Assembly (NCBI GenBank): GCA_963757945.1
Contig: CAVWTN010000002.1
Location: 992,001 to 1,056,000, forward strand
From: CAVWTN01 sp963757945
GTDB lineage: Bacteria > Vulcanimicrobiota > Vulcanimicrobiia > Vulcanimicrobiales > Vulcanimicrobiaceae
Direction: 5' to 3'
DNA: 64,000 nt
Shown here: positions 8,295 through 17,922 of the stretch, one piece after another
Position numbering within the stretch: the stretch's first letter is position 1
Layout: each line of letters begins with the position of its first letter
Notes under the pieces: model-generated
The model's database searches: none
Told to the model about the DNA's origin: nothing
Seen by the model: only the letters and a program-made list of their open reading frames with translations
Translations under genes and position numbers: made by a program

Positions 8295-9416
8295 TCACAG
8301 CGGAATCACCGACGGCGAGCCGATGCCGAAATCGACTTGAACTTGCGCGGCCTTGAGGCCGCCGATGCGCGGCACGACCTGATTGGCCGCGCAACCCGCG
8401 ATGGTTTGGCAGGTCACCCTGGTGATGCCGATCTTACCGTCGAGCGGGTTCACCGGCGTCCCGCCGCTGACCACGACCTGCACGAACGTCTGCTTCGTGA
8501 ACTTGTAGTTCGCGCCGTAGATCACGGTCGGAATGTGCGACGAGTAGATGTCGGTCGGCGTGTAGTCTTGCAGCAGCGAGGGCTGGAAGAACAGCGTCGC
8601 CTTCGGCGTCAGGCGGTAGTCGATGTAGAGCAGCTGAAAGAGTTGCGCGTGGTTATCGACGTTCGCGCCGCTCTTCTGCACGAGCCACTGCGGGGCGATC
8701 GTGTAGGTGCCGAACATCCGCGGCGTCGAGAGGAACGGCAGCGTCACCGCGACGAGTTCTTCCTGGAACGTGCGGATCTTGACCGCTTGCGGGAAGCCGT
8801 TCACGTCGATGATCGTGTTGTCGGAATGCCCTCCGACGGTCCCCGTCCGTGCGATGTATGTCGGAGTGACGACGATCGGGAAGCGCTTTGCGATCGTGAA
8901 CAGGTTCTGAACGTTGAAGATGAAGATCTTGTTCTTGATCGTCACGTCTTGCTGCGCCGCATGCAGATCCGCGCTTGAAATCGGCGAGCTGACGCCCTGC
9001 AGATACACGGGGACCGAGCCCTGATCGAAGCCGGTCGGGTACTCGGGCAACTCGTAGTATCCCGCCTGCAACCGGAAGAAGCGGTTGAAGCCGTAACCCG
9101 CTACCGCGTCGATCCCGCCGGGAAACTTCACGTTGTCCTTCCCGGTGGAATTGAGCGGGTAGCCGATCGACGCATCGAGTGTGTAGGCAAAGCCCTGCGG
9201 GAGGCCGGGTTCCCGCAGCGGACGCTCGGTCTGGCCGATCGGTTTCGCCTGTGCGATCGCCCACGGGTCCGCCTGGTTACGGAGCGCGCCCGTCGCCGGG
9301 AGCACGACGCTCGAGTTCAGCACTTGTGCCATTCCGGGATCCGCCGATGCTGCCGCATTCGCGCCCACGATCAGCGCAATCGACAGTGCCGCGGCCCGTA
9401 CTAGCCGTCGGGTCAT
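8295..9416 (-). CDS. Putative outer-membrane beta-barrel protein
   Basis: A 373-residue protein with a Sec signal peptide (cleavage near ANAAASA at residues 19-25) and no hydrophobic helix afterwards. The mature part has alternating polar and aromatic stretches such as GFNRFFRLQAGYYELPEYP, TPKATLFFQPSLLQDY and FTKQTFVQVVVSGG, ending in a beta-strand-like segment, which looks like a barrel. It is reminiscent of FadL/MetA-type outer-membrane proteins, but I cannot assign it to a named family. GAGG lies about six bases before the ATG. It is first in an operon with the SGNH hydrolase and divergent from fadD, sharing an intergenic region that holds the fatty-acid operator candidate. A role in uptake or sensing of hydrophobic substrates is inferred. 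Confidence 0.65.
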   Translation of the reverse strand: MTRRLVRAAALSIALIVGANAAASADPGMAQVLNSSVVLPATGALRNQADPWAIAQAKPIGQTERPLREPGLPQGFAYTLDASIGYPLNSTGKDNVKFPGGIDAVAGYGFNRFFRLQAGYYELPEYPTGFDQGSVPVYLQGVSSPISSADLHAAQQDVTIKNKIFIFNVQNLFTIAKRFPIVVTPTYIARTGTVGGHSDNTIIDVNGFPQAVKIRTFQEELVAVTLPFLSTPRMFGTYTIAPQWLVQKSGANVDNHAQLFQLLYIDYRLTPKATLFFQPSLLQDYTPTDIYSSHIPTVIYGANYKFTKQTFVQVVVSGGTPVNPLDGKIGITRVTCQTIAGCAANQVVPRIGGLKAAQVQVDFGIGSPSVIPL

Positions 9417-9525
9417 GAAAAACCTCTTTCAAGCAAGACGACAACAACGCGGACCGTTCCGTGAAGGATCATTCCTACGACGCCACCGCGATTGGGAAAG
9501 GATGTTACGCCGTCAGGCCGAGATT

Positions 9526-9542
9526 ACTTGCAAGATACAAGT
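9526..9542. promoter_or_regulatory. Second ACTTG-N7-CAAGT operator, between fadD and the barrel operon
   Basis: ACTTG (9526-9530) and CAAGT (9538-9542) form an inverted repeat with a 7-base spacer, identical in core and spacing to the palindrome before fadJ. It lies 30 bases upstream of the fadD ATG and about 110 bases from the start of the divergent barrel gene, so one bound protein could control both directions. Confidence 0.6.
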
Positions 9543-9572
9543 CAAAAGTCGCAGCCGAGCTCAGGAGGCCCG

Positions 9573-11405
9573 ATGCCGACCCTTCCGCAGCTGATCGAAC
9601 CGGCGCTCGCGCTGGGCAATGAGCGCGCCCTCGCCGAGCGCCCGGCCGGCGGCGACTGGACGTACACGTCGAGCGCGCGGCTCCGCGCCCGGCTCACGGC
9701 GGCCGCGTACGCGCTGCGCGGCGCGGGGGTGGAGCGCGGCGACCGGGTCGCGATCGTTTCGAACAACTGCGTCGATTGGATCGTGGCCGACCTCGCGACC
9801 GTCTACGCCGGCTGCGTCAGCGTGCCGATCTTCGCGACGACTGCCGCCGACCAACTGCGCTTCATCCTCGCCGATTGCGAGGCGAAGCTCGTCTTCGTCG
9901 AACGCAAGGCGGACGTCGAACGCGTTCGCGAGGCCTGTCCCACGCCGATCCCGCTCGTGCACTTCGACGGCGACGGCCCGGAATCGCTCGCGGAGTTCGA
10001 ACGCTCCGGGGCGCTCGCGCAGGCCGCCGACCCGGCGGCCGTCGGGCAATGGATCGAGGCCCTGCGACCCGACGATCTCGCCGTCCTGATCTATACGTCG
10101 GGCACGACGGGCGACCCCAAGGGCGTGATGCTCTCGCACAACAACATCGCCTCCGACGCGCGGCTCGCTTTCGAGTACGCGTTTTCGATGCTGCGCCCCG
10201 GGGAGCCGGTCCTCTCCGTGCTGCCGTTCGCGCACATCTACGAACACGCGACGATCGTCGCCTACATTTCCGCGGGCGTGCTCGTCCACGTGACGGTCCC
10301 CGACCGCTTGCTCGATGATATGCGTTCCGCGCGGCCGATCGCGGCGAACCTCGTTCCGCGCATCTACGAACGCGTGCTCGCCGGGCTCGTCGGGAAGGCG
10401 CGCGCCGAGGGCGGCCTGCGCGCGAAGCTCGTCCCCTGGGCGCTCGAGGCCGGCCGCGAGTACATGACGGCGGTCGCCGACAATAAGGCACCGTCCCTCG
10501 TGCAGCGGCTGGAATATCGCATCGCCCACGCGCTCGTGCTCAAGAAGATCCGGCCGGCGCTCGGGCTCGACCGGCTCGTCCTGTTTACGAGCGGAAGCGC
10601 GGCGCTGCATCGCGATCTCGCGCTGACGTTCGCCGCGGCCGACATTCCGATCTGCCAAGGGTACGGGCTCACCGAGACCTCGCCCGTGATCACGACGAAC
10701 CGGCTCGTCGACAACCGCTACGGCTCGGTCGGGCGCCCTCTGCCGGGGATCGAGGTCCGCATCGCGGCCGACGGCGAGATCGAGACGCGCGGACCGAACG
10801 TGATGCAAGGATACTATCGCCGGCCGGACGAGCATCCGATCGACAAAGACGGCTGGTTCGCGACCGGCGATATCGGCCGCCTGGACGCCGACGGTTTTCT
10901 CTTCATCACGGACCGGAAGAAAGAGCTCATCAAGACCTCCGGCGGCAAATTCATCTCGCCCGCGCGCGTGGAGACGGCGATCAAACGCTCCGTCTTCGTC
11001 AGCCAAGTCATGCTCGTCGGCGACGGGCGGCCCCATCCGGCCGCCCTGATCGCGCTCAACGTGGAACTCGTGCGCAAGGAACTCGAGATTCCGGACTCGG
11101 TGCCTGCCGCGCTGATTCCGGGCAACCCTCGCGTCGCGGACTTCATTCGCGCCGAAATCGTCGCAAAGACGGCGGACCTGGCCGGATACGAGCAGGTCCG
11201 GCGCGTCGCCCTGCTCCCGCGCGAGCTGACGATCGAGGACGGGGAGCTCTCGCCCACGCTCAAGGTCAAGCGGCGCATCGTCGAAACGCGCTACAAGACC
11301 CTCATCGACTCGGCGTACTCCGAAAAGCTCTCTAACGACGCGCCCAAGGCGAAGGCCGTGCGTCCCGACGCCCGGGGGGGCGCTCAGTCAGGGATCCAGC
11401 TCTAA
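9573..11405 (+). CDS. fadD: Long-chain fatty acyl-CoA synthetase
   Basis: AMP-forming ligase that activates long-chain fatty acids to acyl-CoA before beta-oxidation. The P-loop-like motif LIYTSGTTGDPKGVMLSH, the A5 motif YGLTETSPVITT, the GWFATGDIG segment and the catalytic-lysine hinge region ITDRKKELIKTSGGKFISP are all present. The whole protein is 610 aa, the length of bacterial long-chain ligases of the FAA1/AAE15 type. The start is set at the ATG at 9573, which follows a perfect AGGAGG by four bases. The longer frame would cover the operator. It is divergent from the barrel/SGNH operon and belongs with the fad operon 3 kb away. Confidence 0.95.
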   Translation: MPTLPQLIEPALALGNERALAERPAGGDWTYTSSARLRARLTAAAYALRGAGVERGDRVAIVSNNCVDWIVADLATVYAGCVSVPIFATTAADQLRFILADCEAKLVFVERKADVERVREACPTPIPLVHFDGDGPESLAEFERSGALAQAADPAAVGQWIEALRPDDLAVLIYTSGTTGDPKGVMLSHNNIASDARLAFEYAFSMLRPGEPVLSVLPFAHIYEHATIVAYISAGVLVHVTVPDRLLDDMRSARPIAANLVPRIYERVLAGLVGKARAEGGLRAKLVPWALEAGREYMTAVADNKAPSLVQRLEYRIAHALVLKKIRPALGLDRLVLFTSGSAALHRDLALTFAAADIPICQGYGLTETSPVITTNRLVDNRYGSVGRPLPGIEVRIAADGEIETRGPNVMQGYYRRPDEHPIDKDGWFATGDIGRLDADGFLFITDRKKELIKTSGGKFISPARVETAIKRSVFVSQVMLVGDGRPHPAALIALNVELVRKELEIPDSVPAALIPGNPRVADFIRAEIVAKTADLAGYEQVRRVALLPRELTIEDGELSPTLKVKRRIVETRYKTLIDSAYSEKLSNDAPKAKAVRPDARGGAQSGIQL

Positions 11406-11452
11406 GGGGCCGGGCACCCGGCGCGGAGAAAATGATGCCCTTGGAGGCACTC

Positions 11453-12676
11453 ATGCTGACGGCACCGGACAGAACCGACCAGAACGTCTTTCGCTTTGCC
11501 CACCGCATGAACGGGCTCAAAGCGAGCGCGATTCGTGAACTTCTCAAGCTCACGGAACGCCCCGAAGTCATCTCGTTCGCCGGCGGTCTTCCCGCGCCCG
11601 AGCTGTTCCCGGTCGCCGCGTTCGCCGTGGCCTGCGAAGAAGTTCTGCGGACCGACGGCGCCGGAGCGCTGCAATACAGCACGACCGAAGGGCACCGGCC
11701 GCTGCGCAGCTGGGTCTGCGAGCACTTGGCCGCCGTGAACGGGATCGTCGCGAGCCCCGAAAACGTGCTGATCGTCAGCGGTTCGCAGCAAGGCCTCGAT
11801 CTCGTCGCGAAGGTGCTGCTCGACCCCGGCGACATCGTCGTCACCGAGAACCCGGCGTACCTGGGCGCGCTGCAGGCGTTCCAAGCCTACGAAGCGAGCT
11901 TCCTCGACGTTCCGACCGACGATGCCGGGATGATCCCCGCCGAATTGCGACGCGCTCTGGAGAGCGCCCCGCGAAAGCCGAAGCTGATCTACGCCGTCGC
12001 GAACTTCGCGAACCCGACCGGCGTGACGATCACGCTGGAACGGCGCAAGGAACTCGTCGCGATCGCCCAGGAGCACGGGATCCCGATCTTCGAGGACGAC
12101 CCGTACGGCCGGCTGCGGTATTCCGGCGAAGAGATCCCTTCGCTCACGGCGCTCGCCGGGGGGAAGGGCGTCTTCTACGCGGGGACCGCGAGCAAGACGA
12201 TCGTTCCCGGCATGCGGGTTGCGTGGCTCGTGATTCCCGACGCCGAGATGTTCGAGAAGGTCGTGATGGTCAAGCAGGCCGCCGACCTGCACACCTCCAC
12301 GTTCGGCCAGCGCGCGATCCATGCGTTCGTCAGCAAGCCGGGGGCCGTCGAAGGGCACCTCGCCACCATGGTCCCCGTCTACCGCCGGCGCCGCGATTTG
12401 ATGCTCGAGCGGCTCGCGGAGCGGATGCCGAAGGGCTGGACCTGGACGAAGCCCGACGGCGGCCTCTTCCTCTGGATGCGCGCCCCGGAGGACGTCGACA
12501 CGACCGAGCTGCTCGAAAGCGCGCTCGCGCGGAACGTCGCGTTCGTTCCGGGCGGCCCGTTCTGGGTGAACCGCGACGTCCGCAACACGCTGCGCGTGAA
12601 CTTCAGTTACTCGGGCGAGGAGGCGATCGTCGAAGGCGTCGACCGGCTCGCCGCGGCGATCGCCGACTACTCCTGA
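11453..12676 (+). CDS. PLP-dependent class I/II aminotransferase
   Basis: Fold-type I aminotransferase of the LysN/2-aminoadipate/aromatic group. Visible features are ISFAGGLPAPELFP near the N-terminus, SGSQQGLDLVAKVLL for phosphate binding, the NPTG motif in ANFANPTGVT, IFEDDPYGRLRY with the cofactor-binding Asp and Tyr, and the Schiff-base lysine in GTASKTIVPGMRVAW. At 407 aa it is full length. The ATG at 11453 has GGAGG five bases upstream. A second possible ATG lies 21 bases earlier. It follows fadD by about 50 bases that contain a GC hairpin (GCCGGG-CA-CCCGGC) without a T-run. The amino-donor specificity is not readable from the sequence. Confidence 0.9.
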   Translation: MLTAPDRTDQNVFRFAHRMNGLKASAIRELLKLTERPEVISFAGGLPAPELFPVAAFAVACEEVLRTDGAGALQYSTTEGHRPLRSWVCEHLAAVNGIVASPENVLIVSGSQQGLDLVAKVLLDPGDIVVTENPAYLGALQAFQAYEASFLDVPTDDAGMIPAELRRALESAPRKPKLIYAVANFANPTGVTITLERRKELVAIAQEHGIPIFEDDPYGRLRYSGEEIPSLTALAGGKGVFYAGTASKTIVPGMRVAWLVIPDAEMFEKVVMVKQAADLHTSTFGQRAIHAFVSKPGAVEGHLATMVPVYRRRRDLMLERLAERMPKGWTWTKPDGGLFLWMRAPEDVDTTELLESALARNVAFVPGGPFWVNRDVRNTLRVNFSYSGEEAIVEGVDRLAAAIADYS

Positions 12677-12743
12677 GCGCTTAAGCGGGCCCGGGCCGTA
12701 AGCCCCACGCCGCCGCCCGATAGGGCGCTTGCGGGGCGCCTTA

Positions 12744-12758
12744 CTTTGTGATACAAAG
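12744..12758. promoter_or_regulatory. Operator palindrome before the membrane protein/winged-helix/uppS operon
   Basis: CTTTGT-GAT-ACAAAG is a perfect inverted repeat with 6-base arms, ending seven bases before the ATG of the first gene of the operon. The operon itself encodes a small winged-helix regulator, so autorepression is the simplest reading. The GATACA inside the element also resembles a -10 box. Confidence 0.5.
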
Positions 12759-12765
12759 CCGAGGA

Positions 12766-13377
12766 ATGGAAGTTCGCCGGGCCCTTGCAGACCTAGCGGA
12801 AGTCCGTGGCCGTATGGCCACGGTCCAACGCTTCGATGGCTACTCGGGGAACGCCGCAATCGCCAGCGGCGCGGTCGCCCTCGCCGCGGGCGTCGTCCAG
12901 AAGCTGCTGAGCCCCTTCCCCGCGACGGCGCTCGATAAGGAGCGTTATCTCGCGATCTGGCTCGCGTGCCTGGGGATCGCGCTCGTCATCAACTACGGCG
13001 CGATCTTGGTCTGGCGCACGCGCCATCACGACGCCTTCGCCGACGTGCAAATGCGCAACGTCGGGATGAGCATCTTCCCCGCGGTCGCGGCCGGCGGCGT
13101 CATCACCGCGGCGCTGGTCGCTCGCGGTCTCTACGATTTGCTGCCCGGCATGTGGTGCGCGATCTATGCGCTCGGGCTGTTCGCTTCGCGCTCGCAAGTG
13201 CCGCGTGAGGTCGTGTTCGTTGCGATCGCCTTCGGCGCGGCGGCGTGCGCCTTGCTGTTCCTCCCGAACGCGGCGCTTGCATGGTGGATCATGCCGCTCG
13301 CATTCGGCAGCGGTCAGATCGCTATCGGTTCGCTCGTGCTCTCCGAATCCGGCCGCGAGCAGAAAGGCCTACGATGA
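12766..13377 (+). CDS. Integral membrane protein of unknown function
   Basis: A 203-residue polytopic membrane protein. After a charged N-terminal segment with the pattern EVRGRMATVQRFDGYSG, about five hydrophobic helices follow, and the C-terminus is charged. I do not recognise a named family beyond membrane proteins that are commonly paired with small winged-helix regulators. The ATG at 12766 is closely preceded by GAGGA. A GTG 18 bases earlier would lie inside the operator palindrome and is less likely. Its last four bases overlap the start of the winged-helix gene (ATGA), so translation of the two is coupled. Confidence 0.7.
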   Translation: MEVRRALADLAEVRGRMATVQRFDGYSGNAAIASGAVALAAGVVQKLLSPFPATALDKERYLAIWLACLGIALVINYGAILVWRTRHHDAFADVQMRNVGMSIFPAVAAGGVITAALVARGLYDLLPGMWCAIYALGLFASRSQVPREVVFVAIAFGAAACALLFLPNAALAWWIMPLAFGSGQIAIGSLVLSESGREQKGLR

Positions 13378-13739
13378 ACTCCGCCCCGTTTGCCTATGAA
13401 GGCCTCGAACGCATCTTCCACGAGCGCGGACGGCTCGCTGTCTGCACGGCGCTCGTCGCCGCCGACGCTCCGATGAGCTTCAAAGCCTTACAGGACGCCT
13501 GCGCGCTGACCGACGGCAACCTGAATCGCCATCTGCACGCGCTCGCCGAGATGGAGATCGTGGAGCTCGAGCGCGTGCGCGCGAACGGCCGCCAGACGAC
13601 GCTGGTGCGCATCACGAAGGCGGGGCGCGCGCGCTTCCTCGCGTACATCGACGAACTCGAAGCGGTCGTCCGTGCGGTGCAGAGCAGCGCGCGCGAGCAG
13701 GCGGGCACCTCGTTCGGGCGATTGGCGGCGCAAGCGTGA
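13374..13739 (+). CDS. Winged-helix DNA-binding transcriptional regulator
   Basis: Small (121 aa) regulator of the MarR/ArsR-like winged-helix class (HTH_27 type). The helix-turn-helix region spans roughly residues 35-65 (MSFKALQDACALTDGNLNRHL), followed by a wing with basic residues (ERVRANGRQTTLVRITKAG). A C-terminal helix probably mediates dimerisation. It is sandwiched in an operon between a membrane protein and uppS with 4-base overlaps on both sides. The CTTTGT-GAT-ACAAAG palindrome before the first gene is a plausible binding site. The effector is unknown. Confidence 0.85.
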   Translation: MNSAPFAYEGLERIFHERGRLAVCTALVAADAPMSFKALQDACALTDGNLNRHLHALAEMEIVELERVRANGRQTTLVRITKAGRARFLAYIDELEAVVRAVQSSAREQAGTSFGRLAAQA

Positions 13740-14464
13740 TCGAGCGTCTCGAGCCCGTCCCGGTCCTGCGCGCAACGCCGCGCCACGTCGCGATCATCAT
13801 GGACGGCAATCGCCGCTGGGCCCGCGAGCGCGGCATGCCCTCGATCGAAGGCCACCGTATCGGCGCGCGCCGCTTGCGGGAGATCGCGCGCGCCGCCGCC
13901 GACGCCGGCATCGGCATTCTCACGGTCTACGCGTTCTCCGAAGAGAATTGGCAGCGCAGCCCCACCGAGGTTCGGCTGCTGATGGAACTCGTCGGCCTCT
14001 ACGCGCGCAGCGAGCAGGCGGCGCTCGTCAAAGAGAACGTGCGCGTTCGCGTGATCGGGCGGCTCGACCGGCTCCCGCAGAGCACGCGCCGCGCGCTCGA
14101 AGCGCTCGTCGCCGCGACCGCCGGGAACGACCGGCTGCACTTGAACCTCGCGATCGACTACAGCGCGCGCACCGAACTCTGCGACGCCGTGCGCGCCCTC
14201 GCCGCCGACGTCGCGGCCGGCAAGCTCGATGCATCCAAGGTGACCGAGAAGGAAATTTCCGGCTACCTCTACACGGCAGGGCAGCCGGATCCGGACTTGC
14301 TGATCCGCACCGGCGGCGAGCTGCGGCTCTCCAATTTCTTGCTGTACCAGGTCGCCTACACCGAGCTCTGGTCCACGCAGACGCATTGGCCGGACTTCGA
14401 CGCGAAGCTCCTGTACCGCGCGATCGGCGATTTCACGAGCCGCGAGAGGCGCTACGGGACGTAA
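13736..14464 (+). CDS. uppS: Isoprenyl transferase (undecaprenyl diphosphate synthase)
   Basis: Cis-prenyltransferase that condenses isopentenyl diphosphates to make the C55 carrier for peptidoglycan and other wall polymers. The hallmark IIMDGNRRWARERG with the catalytic Asp is at residues 21-34, VYAFSEENWQRS is typical, and the C-terminal LLIRTGGELRLSNFLLYQVAYTE region carries the RxG and SNFLLWQ-like motifs. Length is 242 aa, as expected. The GTG start overlaps the winged-helix stop codon (GTGA), so expression is coupled to that regulator. I know no general reason for that pairing. Confidence 0.95.
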   Translation: MIERLEPVPVLRATPRHVAIIMDGNRRWARERGMPSIEGHRIGARRLREIARAAADAGIGILTVYAFSEENWQRSPTEVRLLMELVGLYARSEQAALVKENVRVRVIGRLDRLPQSTRRALEALVAATAGNDRLHLNLAIDYSARTELCDAVRALAADVAAGKLDASKVTEKEISGYLYTAGQPDPDLLIRTGGELRLSNFLLYQVAYTELWSTQTHWPDFDAKLLYRAIGDFTSRERRYGT

Positions 14465-14471
14465 ACCGGAC

Positions 14472-14499
14472 TTGGGTCGCAGGGGGCGCATGGTATACT
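14472..14499 (+). promoter_or_regulatory. Extended -10 promoter of typA, probably leaderless
   Basis: TG-N-TATACT is an extended -10 element with the hexamer at 14494-14499. A weak TTGGGT -35 lies 16 bases upstream at 14472. The typA GTG start follows the hexamer by seven bases and no Shine-Dalgarno sequence exists, so transcription should begin at or within a base or two of the start codon. Confidence 0.6.
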
Positions 14500-14506
14500 G
14501 CTACGC

Positions 14507-16333
14507 GTGAACACTCGACCAGATATCAGGAACGTGGCGATCATCGCCCACGTCGACCACGGGAAAACGACGCTCGTCGACGCCATGCTCAAACAGAGCG
14601 GCGTCTTTCGCGAAGGGCAAGCGACCGGGACGCGGATGCTCGATTCCAATCCGCTCGAACGCGAGCGCGGGATCACGATCCTCGCGAAGAACACGGCCGT
14701 CCGGCACGGCGACGTCAAGTTCAACATCGTCGACACCCCCGGCCACGCGGATTTCGGCGGCGAGGTCGAGCGCGTGCTGCAGATGGTGCAAGGGGTCCTC
14801 TTGCTCGTCGACTCAGCCGAAGGCGTGATGCCGCAGACGCGGTTCGTCTTGCGAAAGGCGCTCGAGCTCGACCTGCGCGCGATCGTCGTCATCAACAAGA
14901 TCGACCGTAAGGATGCGCGGCCGACCGAAGTCGTCAACGAAGTGTTCGACCTGTTCATCGAGCTCGGCGCGAGCGACGAACAGGCCGACTTCGCCGTCGT
15001 CTACACGAACGGCAAACTCGGCATCGCGAAGCTCTCGCTCGACGATCCGAGCGACAATCTCGAGCCGCTGTTCGAAACGATCCTGCGCAAAGTCCCCGAG
15101 GCCCCGGCCGAAGAGGGGCCTTTCCAGATGCTGATTTCGGCGATCGACCACAACAAGTACGTCGGCCGGATCGGGATCGGCCGCGTCTTCCGCGGGAACG
15201 GCCGCATCAACGCGCCGATCGCGAAGATCACGCGCGAAGGGCACGTCGAGATGGGCCTGCGGCTCACGAAGCTGCTGACGTTCGCCGGGCTCGAGCGCAT
15301 CGAAGTCGAGGAAGCCTCCGCCGGCGACATCGTCTGCGTCTCGGGAATCGAAGGGCTCAACATCGGCGACACGATCGCCGACGCGCAAGCGCCCGAAGGC
15401 CTGCATGCGGTCGCGGTCGACGAACCGACGGTTTCGATGTCGTTCAGCGTGAACGCATCGCCGTTCGCGGGCCGCGAAGGCAAGTTCCTGACCTCGCGCC
15501 AGATTCGCGAGCGGCTGATGCGCGAACTGGAATCGAACGTGGCGCTGCGCGTCGCCGATACCGAGAGCGCCGATACGTTCGAGGTCCGCGGGCGCGGCGA
15601 GCTGCATCTTTCGATCCTGATCGAGACGATGCGCCGCGAAGGCTACGAGCTTGCGGTTTCAAAGCCGCAAGTGATCCTGACGGAGCGCGAAGGCAAGAAG
15701 TTCGAGCCCGTCGAGTACGTCGTGATCGACGTCGCGGACGAATATGCCGGCGCCGTCATCGACGCGCTCGGCAAGCGCAAGGCCGCGATGTCGAACATGT
15801 TCACCGTCGGCGATACGCGCCGGCTCGAATACACGATGCCGACGCGCGCGATCTTCGGTTTGCGCGGCGAGCTCTTGACGCTTTCGCGCGGGACCGCCGT
15901 CATGTCGCACACGTATTACGATCACCGGCCGTGGAGCGGCGAGATCCCGGGCCGCAACGTCGGCGCGCTCGTCGCGAGCGAGACCGGAACGATCACGGCC
16001 TACGCGCTGGCGGGGCTCGAAGCGCGCGGACGCTTCTTTGTCGGCCCAGGTACGGAAGCGTACGAAGGGATGATCGTCGGCAGAGCCGGCGACGACATGG
16101 ACGTCGCGATCAACGTCGTGCGCGCGAAGAAGCTGACGAACATGCGCGCCTCGGGCAGCGATGACAGCACCCGCGTCGCGCCGCCGGAAGAGATGTCGCT
16201 CGAGCGCGCGATCGAGTTCATCGAAGACGACGAGCTCGTCGAAGTCACGCCGAAATCGATCCGGTTGCGCAAGCGTTTGCTCAACGAAACCGACCGTCTG
16301 CGCGCGCGAAAACGCGATCACGCGAAGGTCTAA
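14507..16333 (+). CDS. typA: Ribosome-associated translational GTPase TypA/BipA
   Basis: EF-G-like GTPase that binds ribosomes and is needed for growth under stress and for 50S assembly. All G motifs are visible: G1 AHVDHGKTT at residues 11-19, G2 RERGITI, G3 DTPGHADFGGE, and G4 NKIDRKDARP. The EF-G-like beta-barrel and the BipA-specific C-terminal domain follow, giving a normal length of 608 aa. The C-terminal segment with VEVTPKSIRLRKRLL is diagnostic of TypA. The GTG start lacks a Shine-Dalgarno sequence and lies seven bases after a -10 hexamer. The gene ends before a strong intrinsic terminator and is monocistronic. Confidence 0.97.
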   Translation: MNTRPDIRNVAIIAHVDHGKTTLVDAMLKQSGVFREGQATGTRMLDSNPLERERGITILAKNTAVRHGDVKFNIVDTPGHADFGGEVERVLQMVQGVLLLVDSAEGVMPQTRFVLRKALELDLRAIVVINKIDRKDARPTEVVNEVFDLFIELGASDEQADFAVVYTNGKLGIAKLSLDDPSDNLEPLFETILRKVPEAPAEEGPFQMLISAIDHNKYVGRIGIGRVFRGNGRINAPIAKITREGHVEMGLRLTKLLTFAGLERIEVEEASAGDIVCVSGIEGLNIGDTIADAQAPEGLHAVAVDEPTVSMSFSVNASPFAGREGKFLTSRQIRERLMRELESNVALRVADTESADTFEVRGRGELHLSILIETMRREGYELAVSKPQVILTEREGKKFEPVEYVVIDVADEYAGAVIDALGKRKAAMSNMFTVGDTRRLEYTMPTRAIFGLRGELLTLSRGTAVMSHTYYDHRPWSGEIPGRNVGALVASETGTITAYALAGLEARGRFFVGPGTEAYEGMIVGRAGDDMDVAINVVRAKKLTNMRASGSDDSTRVAPPEEMSLERAIEFIEDDELVEVTPKSIRLRKRLLNETDRLRARKRDHAKV

Positions 16334-16365
16334 AACCGGCGCTAGGCGACCCTCATCGCACATTG

Positions 16366-16395
16366 AGCCCAGGGTAATGCCCCTGGGCTTTTTTT
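16366..16395 (+). terminator. Intrinsic terminator of typA
   Basis: A 9-base perfect stem (AGCCCAGGG at 16366-16374 with CCCTGGGCT at 16381-16389) with a 6-base loop is followed directly by seven T. It lies 33 bases past the typA stop. This is the strongest intrinsic terminator in the window. Confidence 0.92.
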
Positions 16396-16466
16396 CCCTC
16401 AGCTAGAGGATTTTGCCACCTATTCGACTATTGTCGTACTTCCCGGCGCCGCTCGCGACGAAATTT

Positions 16467-16598
16467 CATCCAAACTGCCCGTCGCTGCAACGGTAGAAAG
16501 CTTTTCCGGGTCCATGGAGCCATCCAGGGAAGGTCTTTCCACCATCCAATCGAAGCCCGGAGACCTCGCCCAGCCATTCGAGAGGAGCAAACCATCCA
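16467..16598 (+). repeat. Four CATCCA direct repeats in the aceA leader
   Basis: The hexamer CATCCA occurs at 16467, 16521, 16543 and 16593, three of them as ATCCAA and two as ACCATCCAA, within the 200-base region between the typA terminator and the isocitrate lyase start. No gene is visible in that region. From base composition well under one copy would be expected. A regulator binding site array is possible, as is chance. Confidence 0.4.
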
Positions 16599-16599
16599 A

Positions 16600-17913
<1,314 letters not shown>

Positions 17914-17922
17914 GGCGGAGTT

